Shown: positions 50,669 through 57,037 of the stretch, in pieces | How positions within the stretch are numbered: position 1 is the stretch's first letter | Layout: the number at the start of each line of letters is the position of its first letter | Virus record (IMG/VR): IMGVR_UViG_3300031857_000216 | Span: 1-57,795 of that record | Direction: 5' to 3' (one strand) | Origin: a virus | DNA: 57,795 nt | Notes under the pieces: generated by a model | Database searches by the model: none | The model's input: the letters and a program-made list of their open reading frames with translations, nothing else | Told to the model about the DNA's origin: nothing | Program-made: the position numbers and the translations under genes

Positions 50669-51472
50669 CTAGTCGATTGGCACGACGGTCAGCGCGTCGC
50701 TGGTCGGACGCTGGTTGCCGTCGCTGGGCACGTTGACGACGCGACCGCGATACACCATCGTTGACGAGCCGCCGCCGTCGAGATTGTACGCCTCAACGCA
50801 GCCTCGGCGCTTCATCATGTCCGCGAGCTCGACGAGCGTCATGCCTCGGCTAGCCGACGACCTACCGTCCACGACGACGACGAGGTAGTGATACGGCGCG
50901 ACCATGCACACGGCTGTCCGCGGGTGCCTCGAGCTGTAGGCGTCAACGCTGAACGCCGCGTTGCCCGCTCGCATCTGCTGCTCGGTCAGCGGCACGCCGT
51001 CGTTGATGAGCCACGGGCCGAACGACAGCGTCTCGAGGACGCCGCCGGCGACTAGCTTCCCGGCGGTCGTCGTTCGCTCGTCGTAGAGCGCGAGGGTGCC
51101 GTCCGCGTTGATGGCGAGACCGTGGCGCGTCGGCACGTTGACGTAGGTCGACCCGCCGCGGATGACGATGCCATCGGATCGGTAGTCGTAGAAGTCGGCG
51201 TTGACGGCGAGCTCGGCGCCGGCGACCTCCGCGATCTGCAGCGTCGTCTGCCTCGAGCCGAGTGCCCTCGCCGTGGCAAGCCGCATGTCCCTGATCTCGG
51301 CGACGTAGTACACGACGCCGCCCTCGCTGACGGTCGAGACCTCGAGGCTCGGCGACGGCTTTCGCTCGGGAGGCGTCGAGTCGGTTGGCGCGCTGACGCG
51401 ATCGGCACTCGAGCACGCCGCAACGACAACCGCGAGGAACGTGAACGCCGCTACAGCTTTTCTGCTACCCAT
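50669..51472 (-). CDS. lipoprotein with phosphodiester glycosidase (NAGPA-like) domain
   Basis: The 267-residue protein starts with a lipoprotein signal, SRKAVAAFTFLAVVVAACSS (lipobox VAAC at about residue 20), then a Ser/Thr/Pro linker. The rest is a NAGPA/YvbK-like phosphodiester glycosidase domain: AVNADFYDYRSDGIVIRGG, FSVDAYSSRHPRTAVCMV and YNLDGGGSSTMVYRGRVVN with PSDGNQRPTSD. Family members hydrolyse sugar-1-phosphate phosphodiesters, e.g. exopolysaccharide or wall polymers. The ATG at 51472 has GGAGAGAC and overlaps the deaminase stop. The mature protein should be anchored on the host surface. Confidence 0.85.
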   Translation of the reverse strand: MGSRKAVAAFTFLAVVVAACSSADRVSAPTDSTPPERKPSPSLEVSTVSEGGVVYYVAEIRDMRLATARALGSRQTTLQIAEVAGAELAVNADFYDYRSDGIVIRGGSTYVNVPTRHGLAINADGTLALYDERTTTAGKLVAGGVLETLSFGPWLINDGVPLTEQQMRAGNAAFSVDAYSSRHPRTAVCMVAPYHYLVVVVDGRSSASRGMTLVELADMMKRRGCVEAYNLDGGGSSTMVYRGRVVNVPSDGNQRPTSDALTVVPID

Positions 51473-51876
51473 GTCTCTCCATTCCACCACACGACGCGAC
51501 GCACGCCGGCCTCCCGCAAGACGGGGACGCATCGGGCGCACGGATGCGACGCGAGCAGCTTCCCCTTGGCGCCCAAGCGGGCGACGTAGATTGTACCGCC
51601 GCGACCGTTGTTGTACGCGCGAAGCACAGCGCGCACCTCCGCATGAACGGACTGCTCGGTGTACGGCGCAACGTGTGAGTTCCGCAATCGGTTCGACGCG
51701 GACGTGACCCTGCCGGCGACAACGAGCGTTGCGCCGACGCGTGTGCGATGAAGTGACGCCTCGGCGGAGCGGATGGCGCGAGCGACGTAGCCGCGTTCGT
51801 TGCGAGCAACCGAGGCGTCGAAGCCGTAGTTGCGATCCCGCAATCCGCTGCGCTGTCGCGCCGAGGCGACGCTCAC
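51451..51876 (-). CDS. cytidine deaminase-like zinc protein
   Basis: The 141-residue protein has the deaminase motifs VHAEVRAVLRAYNN and SHPCARCVPVLREAGVRRVV (HAE and PCxxC), but no dCMP-specific loop. The frame stays open upstream of it, but that is another gene's shadow; I set the start at the GTG 51876, 1 nt after the upstream stop. It differs clearly from the dCMP deaminase at 2775-3281. The substrate could be free cytidine, another nucleotide or nucleic acid. It overlaps the lipoprotein gene by 22 bp. Confidence 0.8.
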   Translation of the reverse strand: MSVASARQRSGLRDRNYGFDASVARNERGYVARAIRSAEASLHRTRVGATLVVAGRVTSASNRLRNSHVAPYTEQSVHAEVRAVLRAYNNGRGGTIYVARLGAKGKLLASHPCARCVPVLREAGVRRVVWWNGETWVAEKL

Positions 51877-51877
51877 G

Positions 51878-52450
51878 TCAGAGGCCGAACTTCTTTCGGC
51901 ACTCGGGCCCGAGCTGAAGCTCACGGGAGCGCTGGTCGGTGAGCTCGGCGCCGCAGGAACCGCAGCAGGCGTAGTGCTCGCCGAACATCCGCGTGTAGCT
52001 GTACGGATCGGCCGCGATGATTCCGACGACCGCCTTGACGCTCGCGGCGGAAAGCTTGCTCCGGTTGAAGCGACCGGGCGCGCCGTGAAGCTGGCGCATG
52101 TAGAGCGTGCCCATGTACTCGCGGATCTCGAAGAACGCGAGGTCGCCGCTGAAGCTGTCGTCCGCGTCGGTGAGCTCGAGCACGTCGGTCGGCACGGCGT
52201 AGCGCGACTTGGGCACCGAGGCGAGCAGCGTCTGCATCGGCGAGCGGGTGCTCGAGGCGGCCTTGCGCTTGGGCAGGTCGAAGAGCTTGCTGATGAGGCC
52301 CGAGGCGTCGCTCTTGGAGAGCGTGCCGTCCGCGATCGCCTGCTTGATGAGCTCTTGCTGCTCGGGGTCAACCTCGCGGGAGTCGAGCAGGTCGGTGATG
52401 AAGCCGATCTGCTTGGGCGAGGCCGCGTAGGTGATGTGCGTCGTTGTCAT
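51878..52450 (-). CDS. conserved hypothetical protein with C-terminal zinc-ribbon-like motif
   Basis: The 190-residue protein begins ASPKQIGFITDLLDSREVDP and LISKLFDLPKRK, a SAP-like or HeH-like helical start known in actinophage proteins. It ends with YACCGSCGAELTDQRSRELQ and LGPECRKKFGL, a DUF6011-like CxxC...C arrangement. The centre (FEIREYMGTLYMRQLHGAPG) is beta-rich. The ATG at 52450 has AAAGGA. A GTTATAGT promoter-like element lies 39 nt upstream. Possibly a DNA-binding or recognition factor; the function is unknown. Confidence 0.75.
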   Translation of the reverse strand: MTTTHITYAASPKQIGFITDLLDSREVDPEQQELIKQAIADGTLSKSDASGLISKLFDLPKRKAASSTRSPMQTLLASVPKSRYAVPTDVLELTDADDSFSGDLAFFEIREYMGTLYMRQLHGAPGRFNRSKLSAASVKAVVGIIAADPYSYTRMFGEHYACCGSCGAELTDQRSRELQLGPECRKKFGL

Positions 52451-52488
52451 TGGTTCCTTTCGTCGCCGGGACCGCCCCGGCATGAACA

Positions 52489-52496
52489 ACTATAAC
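52489..52496 (-). promoter_or_regulatory. putative -10 element GTTATAGT
   Basis: Minus-strand GTTATAGT, 38 nt before the ATG at 52450, a variant of the GTTATRAT family found elsewhere in the window. Confidence 0.4.
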
Positions 52497-52500
52497 TTCC

Positions 52501-52650
52501 TCAGAAGTTCTTCCCGCCGGCGACGTCCGCCTGCAGCTCGCGCACGAGCGCCCGCAATCGCTCGATCTCGGCCGCTGCCTCGAGCATGACTGTGAACGGC
52601 GGCTGCTGATCGTCCCACGCGCGAAGTCGCGCGACGATGTCGTCGCTCAC
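52501..52650 (-). CDS. small coiled-coil-like protein, 49 residues
   Basis: A GTG at 52650, 2 nt after the upstream stop, opens a frame beginning SDDIVARLRAWDDQQPPF and ending with helix AAEIERLRALVRELQADVAG. Such short proteins, with a DIV.RLR start and an EIERLR helix, are common in actinophages. It is shorter than usual gene-finder cutoffs but shows clear helix periodicity. Role unknown. Confidence 0.7.
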   Translation of the reverse strand: MSDDIVARLRAWDDQQPPFTVMLEAAAEIERLRALVRELQADVAGGKNF

Positions 52651-52652
52651 GG

Positions 52653-52988
52653 TCACCGCTCCCAGTAGGCCCGCGGTGGGTGGTGATGCGCGAGCTGCTC
52701 GCGAGCGGTGTAGCGGCTGTCGTACGACTCACCGATAGCGAGGCCGTCGTCCTGGACGAGCGTCACCTGGTGACCGCAGTCCTCGCTGTCGCAGGTCGCG
52801 ACGGTCGGCTCGAACGCCTCCCAGGGCACCTCGACCGTGTTCCAGCCGGCGCCGACGTCGCTGTACTCCGTCTGCGTCTTCACCGGCGTGCAGCACTCGG
52901 AGCCGCACTTGGGGCAGATCCACCAGGCGCCGTCGTCATCGAGGGCCAGGTTCTTCAGGGTCTCGGTTGTGTGTGTCGTTGTGTCCAC
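52653..52988 (-). CDS. zinc-ribbon protein
   Basis: The 111-residue protein starts at GTG 52988, with AAAGGA at 5 nt. It carries a four-Cys zinc ribbon: WICPKCGSECCTP (two CxxC-like pairs) and TCDSEDCGHQVTLVQ, with GWNTVEVPWEAFEP between. The C-terminus is His- and Arg-rich. Zinc ribbons of this kind often bind nucleic acid. It is the first gene after a cluster of three hairpins, so it probably has its own transcript. Confidence 0.72.
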   Translation of the reverse strand: MDTTTHTTETLKNLALDDDGAWWICPKCGSECCTPVKTQTEYSDVGAGWNTVEVPWEAFEPTVATCDSEDCGHQVTLVQDDGLAIGESYDSRYTAREQLAHHHPPRAYWER

Positions 52989-53041
52989 GTTGTTCCTTTC
53001 GTCTTGCCAGCCACCGCGGCTGGCAGGTATCACATTATCTT

Positions 53042-53131
53042 CCGGAGATCTCTCTCCGGCACCTTTCACTTGGCACCTACCGCGAGGGTAGGTGCGGCCC
53101 GGCCGGAGAAAGGATAAGCCGACCGGGCCGC
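53042..53131. terminator. cluster of three inverted repeats
   Basis: Three hairpins follow each other in the gap between 53136 and 52988: CCGGAGA/TCTCCGG (53042-53059), GCACCTACC/GGTAGGTGC with 5-nt loop (53073-53095) and GCGGCCCGG/CCGGGCCGC (53094-53131). Two share bases and could compete. They mark a boundary between transcription units. Confidence 0.75.
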
Positions 53132-53135
53132 GATC

Positions 53136-53429
53136 TTACTCGGAGGACGGCCCCTCGGCAACGAGCTGACCGTTCACCCAGTTGCGCGGAAGCTCGTAGC
53201 CGCAGTGATCGCACGTCCACCACTCGCCGGCTTCGAAGTTCGGGACGGGCATCTCGTGCGCGCCGCCGCAACCCCAGCACGAGATTGGGCGAAGCGAGCG
53301 CTGACCGCGTTCGCGGTAGCCGATGTCGTGCTGCTCGATGACGTGGCTCATGTGATCGGTCATCTTGACGAACCGCTCCTTGCAGTAGAGACACTCGTAC
53401 TTCGTCCGATCCTTCGGAACTCGAGGCAT
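53136..53429 (-). CDS. zinc-finger protein with C2H2 and zinc-ribbon motifs
   Basis: The 97-residue protein has a C2H2 finger (YECLYCKERFVKMTDHMSHV then IEQH) and a C-terminal zinc ribbon (SCWGCGGAHE, WWTCDHCGYELPR). The ATG at 53429 overlaps the upstream stop in TGATG form. A nucleic-acid-binding or assembly role is inferred; the C2H2 pattern is unusual in a phage of bacteria but the Cys/His spacing is clear. Confidence 0.75.
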   Translation of the reverse strand: MPRVPKDRTKYECLYCKERFVKMTDHMSHVIEQHDIGYRERGQRSLRPISCWGCGGAHEMPVPNFEAGEWWTCDHCGYELPRNWVNGQLVAEGPSSE

Positions 53430-53773
53430 CAGAACCTCGCGTCGACTGCCTCGTCGTCGGTGACGTCGAGCATCGCCTCCCAGACATTCCCGCACGCCTT
53501 GGCGAACTTGGAACCGCGAGAGTCGTAGACTCGGTTCTTGAAGTTTCCGTAGTCCATCGTCTCGACGTGAGCAACGAGGAATGATGCGAGCTCCTCGCGA
53601 GTCACGTGAACTCGGTAGGGGTAGTCCGTGCCTCGGAAGCTGACAATCTTGGTGTCCGCGAGCTCCGCAAGCATCTCGAGCGACTTCTTGTCACGGGCGC
53701 GAACCGCGAGCTTGCCGGGCTCCATTCCGTTGTCAACGGCGCTGATGAAGCCGCTTTCAGTAAAAATCCACAT
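53429..53773 (-). CDS. conserved actinophage hypothetical protein
   Basis: The 114-residue protein starts MWIFTESGFISAVDNG, then LAVRARDKKSLEMLAELADT, DYPYRVHVTREELASFL and MDYGNFKNRVYDSRGSKFAK, ending VWEAMLDVTDDEA. This whole pattern is widespread among actinophages without known function; the fold looks like a small alpha/beta protein. It is coupled to the zinc-finger gene downstream. Confidence 0.75.
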   Translation of the reverse strand: MWIFTESGFISAVDNGMEPGKLAVRARDKKSLEMLAELADTKIVSFRGTDYPYRVHVTREELASFLVAHVETMDYGNFKNRVYDSRGSKFAKACGNVWEAMLDVTDDEAVDARF

Positions 53774-53823
53774 TGTCTTTTCTTCTTTCTGTCGTTGTGT
53801 CTTTTGGTGTGCGTTTGAGCGTG

Positions 53824-54018
53824 TTAGCTCTTGAGCTGCACGTGCTCCGGAACGTCCGACATCGGACGCTCCTCAACTGTGACCTCGCCGTACTCCGACG
53901 AGAGCGTGCGAACCGCGTTGTCACGTCCGGCCGCAAGCGACCAGACAACGATCTCGTTGCCCGCGTTGTCCTGGGCCGAGATGCGGAACGCTACCTCTGG
54001 GTTCTGATCTTCTTCCAT
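53824..54018 (-). CDS. small protein, unknown function
   Basis: The 64-residue protein is mostly beta (EVAFRISAQDNAGNEIVVWS, TLSSEYGEVTVEERPMSDVP). AGGAG precedes the ATG at 54018. It is the first gene after a long untranslated leader containing a hairpin (54042-54072). No family recognised. Confidence 0.65.
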   Translation of the reverse strand: MEEDQNPEVAFRISAQDNAGNEIVVWSLAAGRDNAVRTLSSEYGEVTVEERPMSDVPEHVQLKS

Positions 54019-54041
54019 GTCAATTCTCCTCTGTGTTTGGC

Positions 54042-54072
54042 GTACCGGGCGAGCGCTACGCCCGCCCGGTAC
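54042..54072 (-). terminator. hairpin in leader before 54018
   Basis: GTACCGGGC and GCCCGGTAC form a 9-bp stem with a GC-rich loop. It could end transcripts coming from the upstream genes or act as an attenuator for the genes at 54018 and below. Confidence 0.65.
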
Positions 54073-54221
54073 TCCGCTAATATCCTACTCGCGTCGGGAA
54101 CGGATTATCACGCCGCGAGGGCGTGCATTCGCGCAACAGACGCATTTGACTGCGACTCGAGCGAGCACCGAACATCCCTAGCGCATTTCAACGCGCATTG
54201 GATAACCTAGTTGGCTGGGCA

Positions 54222-54230
54222 ATTATACAT
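54222..54230 (-). promoter_or_regulatory. putative extended -10 promoter TGTATAAT
   Basis: TGTATAAT on the minus strand, about 20 bp past the 57-residue membrane gene stop, starts a 200-nt stretch before the gene at 54018. Only short possible ORFs occur in that stretch, none convincing (one of 32 codons). Confidence 0.5.
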
Positions 54231-54243
54231 TCCTCAGAACATC

Positions 54244-54417
54244 TCAGAGAGATGACTTCGGAGCGAGAATCGCCATAATCACGCCATAAAACCCGAACCC
54301 GAGGACGAGTCCGGTGTCAGCCTCGAGAACTCCCGCCGCGAACGACCCAAAGCCTGCGAGCAGCGCGAAGACCGCAATCCAAACGACGTTCCGCAGCCGC
54401 GAGAACAGCGTCGGCAT
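54244..54417 (-). CDS. small membrane protein, 57 residues
   Basis: ATG at 54417, three bases after the upstream stop, encodes LRNVVWIAVFALLAGFGSFA and LVLGFGFYGVIMAILAP, two predicted transmembrane segments linked by VLEADTG. It belongs to the group of tiny membrane proteins at this end. A Shine-Dalgarno-like GGAG sits about 11 nt upstream. Could be a superinfection-related or holin-like protein; no evidence chooses. Confidence 0.65.
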   Translation of the reverse strand: MPTLFSRLRNVVWIAVFALLAGFGSFAAGVLEADTGLVLGFGFYGVIMAILAPKSSL

Positions 54418-54420
54418 TGG

Positions 54421-54738
54421 TCAGGCTCCAGCCTTGCGGGTGCGACCCTTGAGACGAGCCGAGGCGTCGCGGATGGGCGTACCGGAGCTCTGGATGAGCT
54501 TGCGGGCCTGGCTGTAGGTGATGTTGACCTCACGGGCAACCTCGACGACGGACATGCCGGAGGCGTAGAGCTCTCCTGCGCGCTGGGCGGTGATTTCGGT
54601 AGACATTGTCTTTACCTTTTCCTTCCTTGTGTTGGGGGTCTTTGTTGTTTCTTGCTGTGCCGGCATCTCTGCCAGAGCCACCCGCGACCTCTCGAGGAGA
54701 CCGCGGGCTTCGTTGAGTAGCGCTTCCGTGCTGCTCAT
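54421..54738 (-). CDS. helix-turn-helix DNA-binding protein
   Basis: The 105-residue protein has a C-terminal HTH (AGELYASGMSVVEVAREVNI then TYSQARKLIQSSG) followed by IRDASARLKGRTRKAGA, a basic tail. The N-terminal 45 residues are charged and could be lost if translation starts at the internal ATG at 54606, which has AAGG upstream. The motif resembles the small HTH regulators of actinophages. It may control the accessory genes; the palindrome at 48273 is one candidate target. Confidence 0.75.
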   Translation of the reverse strand: MSSTEALLNEARGLLERSRVALAEMPAQQETTKTPNTRKEKVKTMSTEITAQRAGELYASGMSVVEVAREVNITYSQARKLIQSSGTPIRDASARLKGRTRKAGA

Positions 54739-54742
54739 CGAT

Positions 54743-54931
54743 CTATCGCTCCGTGGGTCGAGCGTTGTTCTCGCTCGAGTCCTCGACGGAGAATGCGGAG
54801 GTCTCTACCATTTCCTCAACGAACTGAGTCGTCCGCTCGATGAGTTCGGCTTGCGCCTCGCTTGAAAGCTCGGTGACGACGTGCGTCAGCACCGCGTCGC
54901 CTTCGTTCGTTTCGTATGTTTCGTCATTCAT
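54743..54931 (-). CDS. small acidic protein
   Basis: The 62-residue protein (start ATG 54931) is acidic and helical: DETYETNEGDAVLTHVVTEL and SSEAQAELIERTTQFVEEMV, then an unordered tail. It lies 4 bp upstream of the HTH gene in the same unit. No family recognised. Confidence 0.6.
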   Translation of the reverse strand: MNDETYETNEGDAVLTHVVTELSSEAQAELIERTTQFVEEMVETSAFSVEDSSENNARPTER

Positions 54932-54948
54932 CTTTTGGTTACTAACCT

Positions 54949-55092
54949 TTACCTTGGGTACCAGTCTCCGGGTTGCCGCCCGCCGTAGGCGGACTTGCCG
55001 CGGGTCCTGCCGACCGCGAAGTAAATATACCACACGGTAGCGGCAAAAGCCACTAAGATCATCGTCAGGGCGGCAGAGCCCGCTTTCTTCAC
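54949..55092 (-). CDS. single-span membrane protein, 47 residues
   Basis: GTG at 55092 overlaps the upstream stop (GTGA). One hydrophobic segment, SAALTMILVAFAATVWYIYF, is followed by AVGRTRGKSAYGGRQPGDWY. A small inner-membrane protein is inferred. Function unknown. Confidence 0.65.
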   Translation of the reverse strand: MKKAGSAALTMILVAFAATVWYIYFAVGRTRGKSAYGGRQPGDWYPR

Positions 55093-55277
55093 CGTGGCTC
55101 CATCGTCACGGTCTTGCTGCCGTGAACCTCGGGGTTCGCGCAGGTTGGGTACGCGGACGGAGCGACGTAGAGAGTCAGCCGGCGCTTGCACTCCGGGCAG
55201 ACCCATTCCTTCGAGAGCTTCTTCTCGGGCTTCTCGTTGATCACTGTCTTCTGTTCGTTGTTCTCTTCTTCAGCCAT
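55089..55277 (-). CDS. zinc-ribbon protein
   Basis: The 62-residue protein has a charged start (AEEENNEQKTVINEKPEKKL) and one zinc-ribbon half WVCPECKRRLTLYV with AYPTCANPEVHGSK. GGAGG lies 11 nt before the ATG at 55277; an upstream in-frame ATG at 55313 is weaker. It resembles other zinc-ribbon proteins of this arm. Confidence 0.68.
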   Translation of the reverse strand: MAEEENNEQKTVINEKPEKKLSKEWVCPECKRRLTLYVAPSAYPTCANPEVHGSKTVTMEPR

Positions 55278-55342
55278 GTCGCCGTTAGCCTCCGCTTGCC
55301 TGGGTCCGCTCATTTTATCCAGCGTCTCGAGGAGGAGTGGCA

Positions 55343-55642
55343 CTATTCCGCGACTTTCTTCGTCAGACCGCTCGCGGCCTCGGCGCGACGCTTTCTGTTC
55401 AGCGTTCGCCGCTCGTTCGCCGTGAGTCCGCCCCAGACGCCGTACTCGACGTGCGTCAGCCCGTACTCGAGGCACTGCTCCTTCACCGGGCAGCCCGCGC
55501 AGATCTTCTTCGCCTCGCGGACGTTCGTCTTCTTCGCGTCGTTGAAGAAGTACTCGGCGTGTCCGACGCACGCGGCCTGCGCGCGCCAAACGAGGGTTTC
55601 CTTGGTGATGACGAGCGTGTCGCCGTCGTTCTCGATTGTCAT
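55343..55642 (-). CDS. whiB: WhiB-family transcriptional regulator
   Basis: The 99-residue protein has the four iron-sulfur ligands of the family: Cys25 and the cluster CAGCPVKEQC (Cys48, Cys51, Cys57), followed by the GVWGG turn (about 68-72) and a basic C-terminal helix (RRTLNRKRRAEAAS). WhiB proteins bind sigma factor and occur only in actinobacteria and their phages. Phage copies are known to affect host regulation. The ATG at 55642 has GGAGAGAC and a 33-nt leader from a TATAAT element (55673-55678). Confidence 0.93.
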   Translation of the reverse strand: MTIENDGDTLVITKETLVWRAQAACVGHAEYFFNDAKKTNVREAKKICAGCPVKEQCLEYGLTHVEYGVWGGLTANERRTLNRKRRAEAASGLTKKVAE

Positions 55643-55672
55643 GTGTCTCTCCGTGTCTTCTGTCGTTGTGTC

Positions 55673-55692
55673 ATTATACGGGTCTTAGAACC
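55673..55692 (-). promoter_or_regulatory. promoter of whiB, GGTTCTAAG-N5-TATAAT type
   Basis: GGTTCTAAG lies 5 nt upstream of TATAAT. The same arrangement occurs at 55973-55992 and, with 6 of 9 bases matching, at 57726-57740. The shared upstream box suggests one regulator or sigma factor for the right-arm genes. Confidence 0.6.
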
Positions 55693-55701
55693 TCGTAGCG
55701 G

Positions 55702-55723
55702 GCGGCCCGAAGCGGCGGGCCGC
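55702..55723 (-). terminator. hairpin before whiB
   Basis: GCGGCCCG/CGGGCCGC (8-bp stem, 6-nt loop) lies 9 bp past the stop of the gene at 55732 and upstream of the whiB promoter. It likely separates the two units; no T-run. Confidence 0.6.
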
Positions 55724-55731
55724 GTCGGAGC

Positions 55732-55965
55732 TTACCTCATCAGCCCGTCACGTTCATGCCCTGCCAGTATCTCGGCAAAGAGGGCGTCACGCTCACGGTA
55801 TGTGAGGCACTCCATGAGCCTATCGGCTTCCTCGGGGCTCAGCCCGTGGTACTCGGTGTAGGTACGGTGTTCCCTGTCATAGGAACCACCCGTGAGTGGG
55901 TCGGTTCTCACAGGTACCACGCCTTCCCCGTCGTTGTATCGGATGTCGTAGTTGTTCATGTTCAT
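55732..55965 (-). CDS. small protein, unknown function
   Basis: The 77-residue protein begins NMNNYDIRYNDGEGVVPVRT, has TYTEYHGLSPEEADRLMECL and ends TYRERDALFAEILAGHERDG. I chose the ATG at 55965, exactly 7 nt after TATAAT, i.e. leaderless; a further ATG lies at 55974 inside the -10. An acidic helical protein; function unknown. Confidence 0.62.
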   Translation of the reverse strand: MNMNNYDIRYNDGEGVVPVRTDPLTGGSYDREHRTYTEYHGLSPEEADRLMECLTYRERDALFAEILAGHERDGLMR

Positions 55966-55972
55966 GTAGGCC

Positions 55973-55992
55973 ATTATACAAACCTTAGAACC
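55973..55992 (-). promoter_or_regulatory. GGTTCTAAG-N5-TATAAT promoter, leaderless gene
   Basis: Sister of the whiB promoter: the same 9-mer and 5-nt spacing. TATAAT ends 7 nt before the ATG at 55965, so the transcript should begin at or beside the start codon. Confidence 0.6.
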
Positions 55993-56005
55993 TAGACCAG
56001 GCCCG

Positions 56006-56626
56006 CTACCCCTTACCCACCGGCGGCGCCTTCGCCCGCAGGGGCGCCCTTTGCGAGGTGACGTGAAACGGCGGACCCGAGCCTGTGTCGAGCTTCGCCG
56101 CAACGTGAAGCGCGTCTCGGACCGTGCGCTCCGTCGCCGTGACGCCGCTGGACGCAACGTTGTCGCCCGCGCTGGCGTACATCGCGCCTAGCGCGTAGTC
56201 TCCGCCGGAGCCGAACGAGTAGATTCCGGTCGTGTCTCGAACCCACGCGTAGTCCTCGCCGATCTCGTAGATCTGCCCATTGATAATGGACAGCACAACC
56301 GAACCGTGCTGCGCCTGCTCCTTCGATTCCTTCGCCGCGTAGCCGTGATCCTCAAAGCACTCCCGCAACGCTGGGACGAACTTGCTCGTCATAAAGCGGT
56401 CGAGTCGAACGCCTGTCAGATCTCCAGGCTTGGGCGGAGTGAACGCGTAGGCGAGGATGTTGATCGCTCGCACGTCTCCGGCGGCACCGAGAAGGTATTG
56501 GCCATTCTTGATCACCTTCGCTGATCCGCGGCCGAGCGTGTAGGATCGACCGCCCTCCTCGGTCACCCGGGAGTCAAAACCCACGACTGCCCAGTCGGGC
56601 CCTTGAACGGCGATGATCGTGGTCAT
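56006..56626 (-). CDS. HslV/proteasome-like Ntn hydrolase
   Basis: The 206-residue protein begins MTTIIAVQGPDWAVVGFDSR. If Met is removed, Thr1 is the N-terminal nucleophile and Asp17 matches HslV; a Lys follows near position 36 (GSAKVIKNGQYLLGAAGD). GSGGDYALGAMYASAG near residue 135 corresponds to the GSGGNYALAA region of HslV. No propeptide is seen. Phage Ntn hydrolases of this type occur in actinophages. The ATG follows TATAAT by 7 nt without a Shine-Dalgarno. The substrate is unknown. Confidence 0.85.
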   Translation of the reverse strand: MTTIIAVQGPDWAVVGFDSRVTEEGGRSYTLGRGSAKVIKNGQYLLGAAGDVRAINILAYAFTPPKPGDLTGVRLDRFMTSKFVPALRECFEDHGYAAKESKEQAQHGSVVLSIINGQIYEIGEDYAWVRDTTGIYSFGSGGDYALGAMYASAGDNVASSGVTATERTVRDALHVAAKLDTGSGPPFHVTSQRAPLRAKAPPVGKG

Positions 56627-56633
56627 TTCAGCG

Positions 56634-56641
56634 ATTATAAC
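56634..56641 (-). promoter_or_regulatory. leaderless promoter -10 GTTATAAT of the Ntn hydrolase
   Basis: GTTATAAT ends 7 nt before the ATG at 56626. It is both a member of the GTTATRAT family and of the leaderless start group. Confidence 0.55.
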
Positions 56642-56961
56642 CTGTCCACGGCAGATGGCGGCACCGTAAACTCGACCGGCTCCCAGCGGCCATCGACCCG
56701 CTCCGCGTAGGGCGGGAATGGTCTGCCCATTACTACCTTGACTGCCGCTCCTTCTCTTCCGGTGACCATCCCGTGCATGCCTCGCAGCACGGAGTCGCCG
56801 CAGCGCTCGTTGAAGATCACCTTGTCGCCGACGACGAAGTCAGCGCTCGTGCGAAGACTGCGGACCGCCCGCAACCTCGAGGTGATCGCTTTGTTGATGG
56901 CGAGCAGACTCTCATCAAAATCCCCACCGAGAATCCGCTCGGTGATTTCCTGCTCATCCAT
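56635..56961 (-). CDS. conserved hypothetical protein with KOW-like domain
   Basis: The 108-residue protein has an acidic helical start (ITERILGGDFDESLLAINKA), then FVVGDKVIFNERCGDSVLRG and MHGMVTGREGAAVKVVMGR, an SH3/KOW-like barrel known in actinophage proteins. It overlaps the Ntn hydrolase promoter. Function unknown; nucleic-acid or ribosome contact is possible for KOW domains. Confidence 0.72.
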   Translation of the reverse strand: MDEQEITERILGGDFDESLLAINKAITSRLRAVRSLRTSADFVVGDKVIFNERCGDSVLRGMHGMVTGREGAAVKVVMGRPFPPYAERVDGRWEPVEFTVPPSAVDRL

Positions 56962-57037
56962 GTTGTCGTGTTCTCAAGCGTCGCGAGCATCCGATCCGCG
57001 TCGCTGCACAGGATTATCGGACGCCCGCGATGCGATC

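Noticed and set aside
51451-52371. 306-codon version of the deaminase-like gene
   Set aside because: Its first 165 codons are the wrong frame of the neighbouring gene; the GTG at 51876 is the sensible start.
54019-54243. 32-codon ORF in the leader of the 54018 gene
   Set aside because: No ribosome site and no pattern of conservation that I can see.
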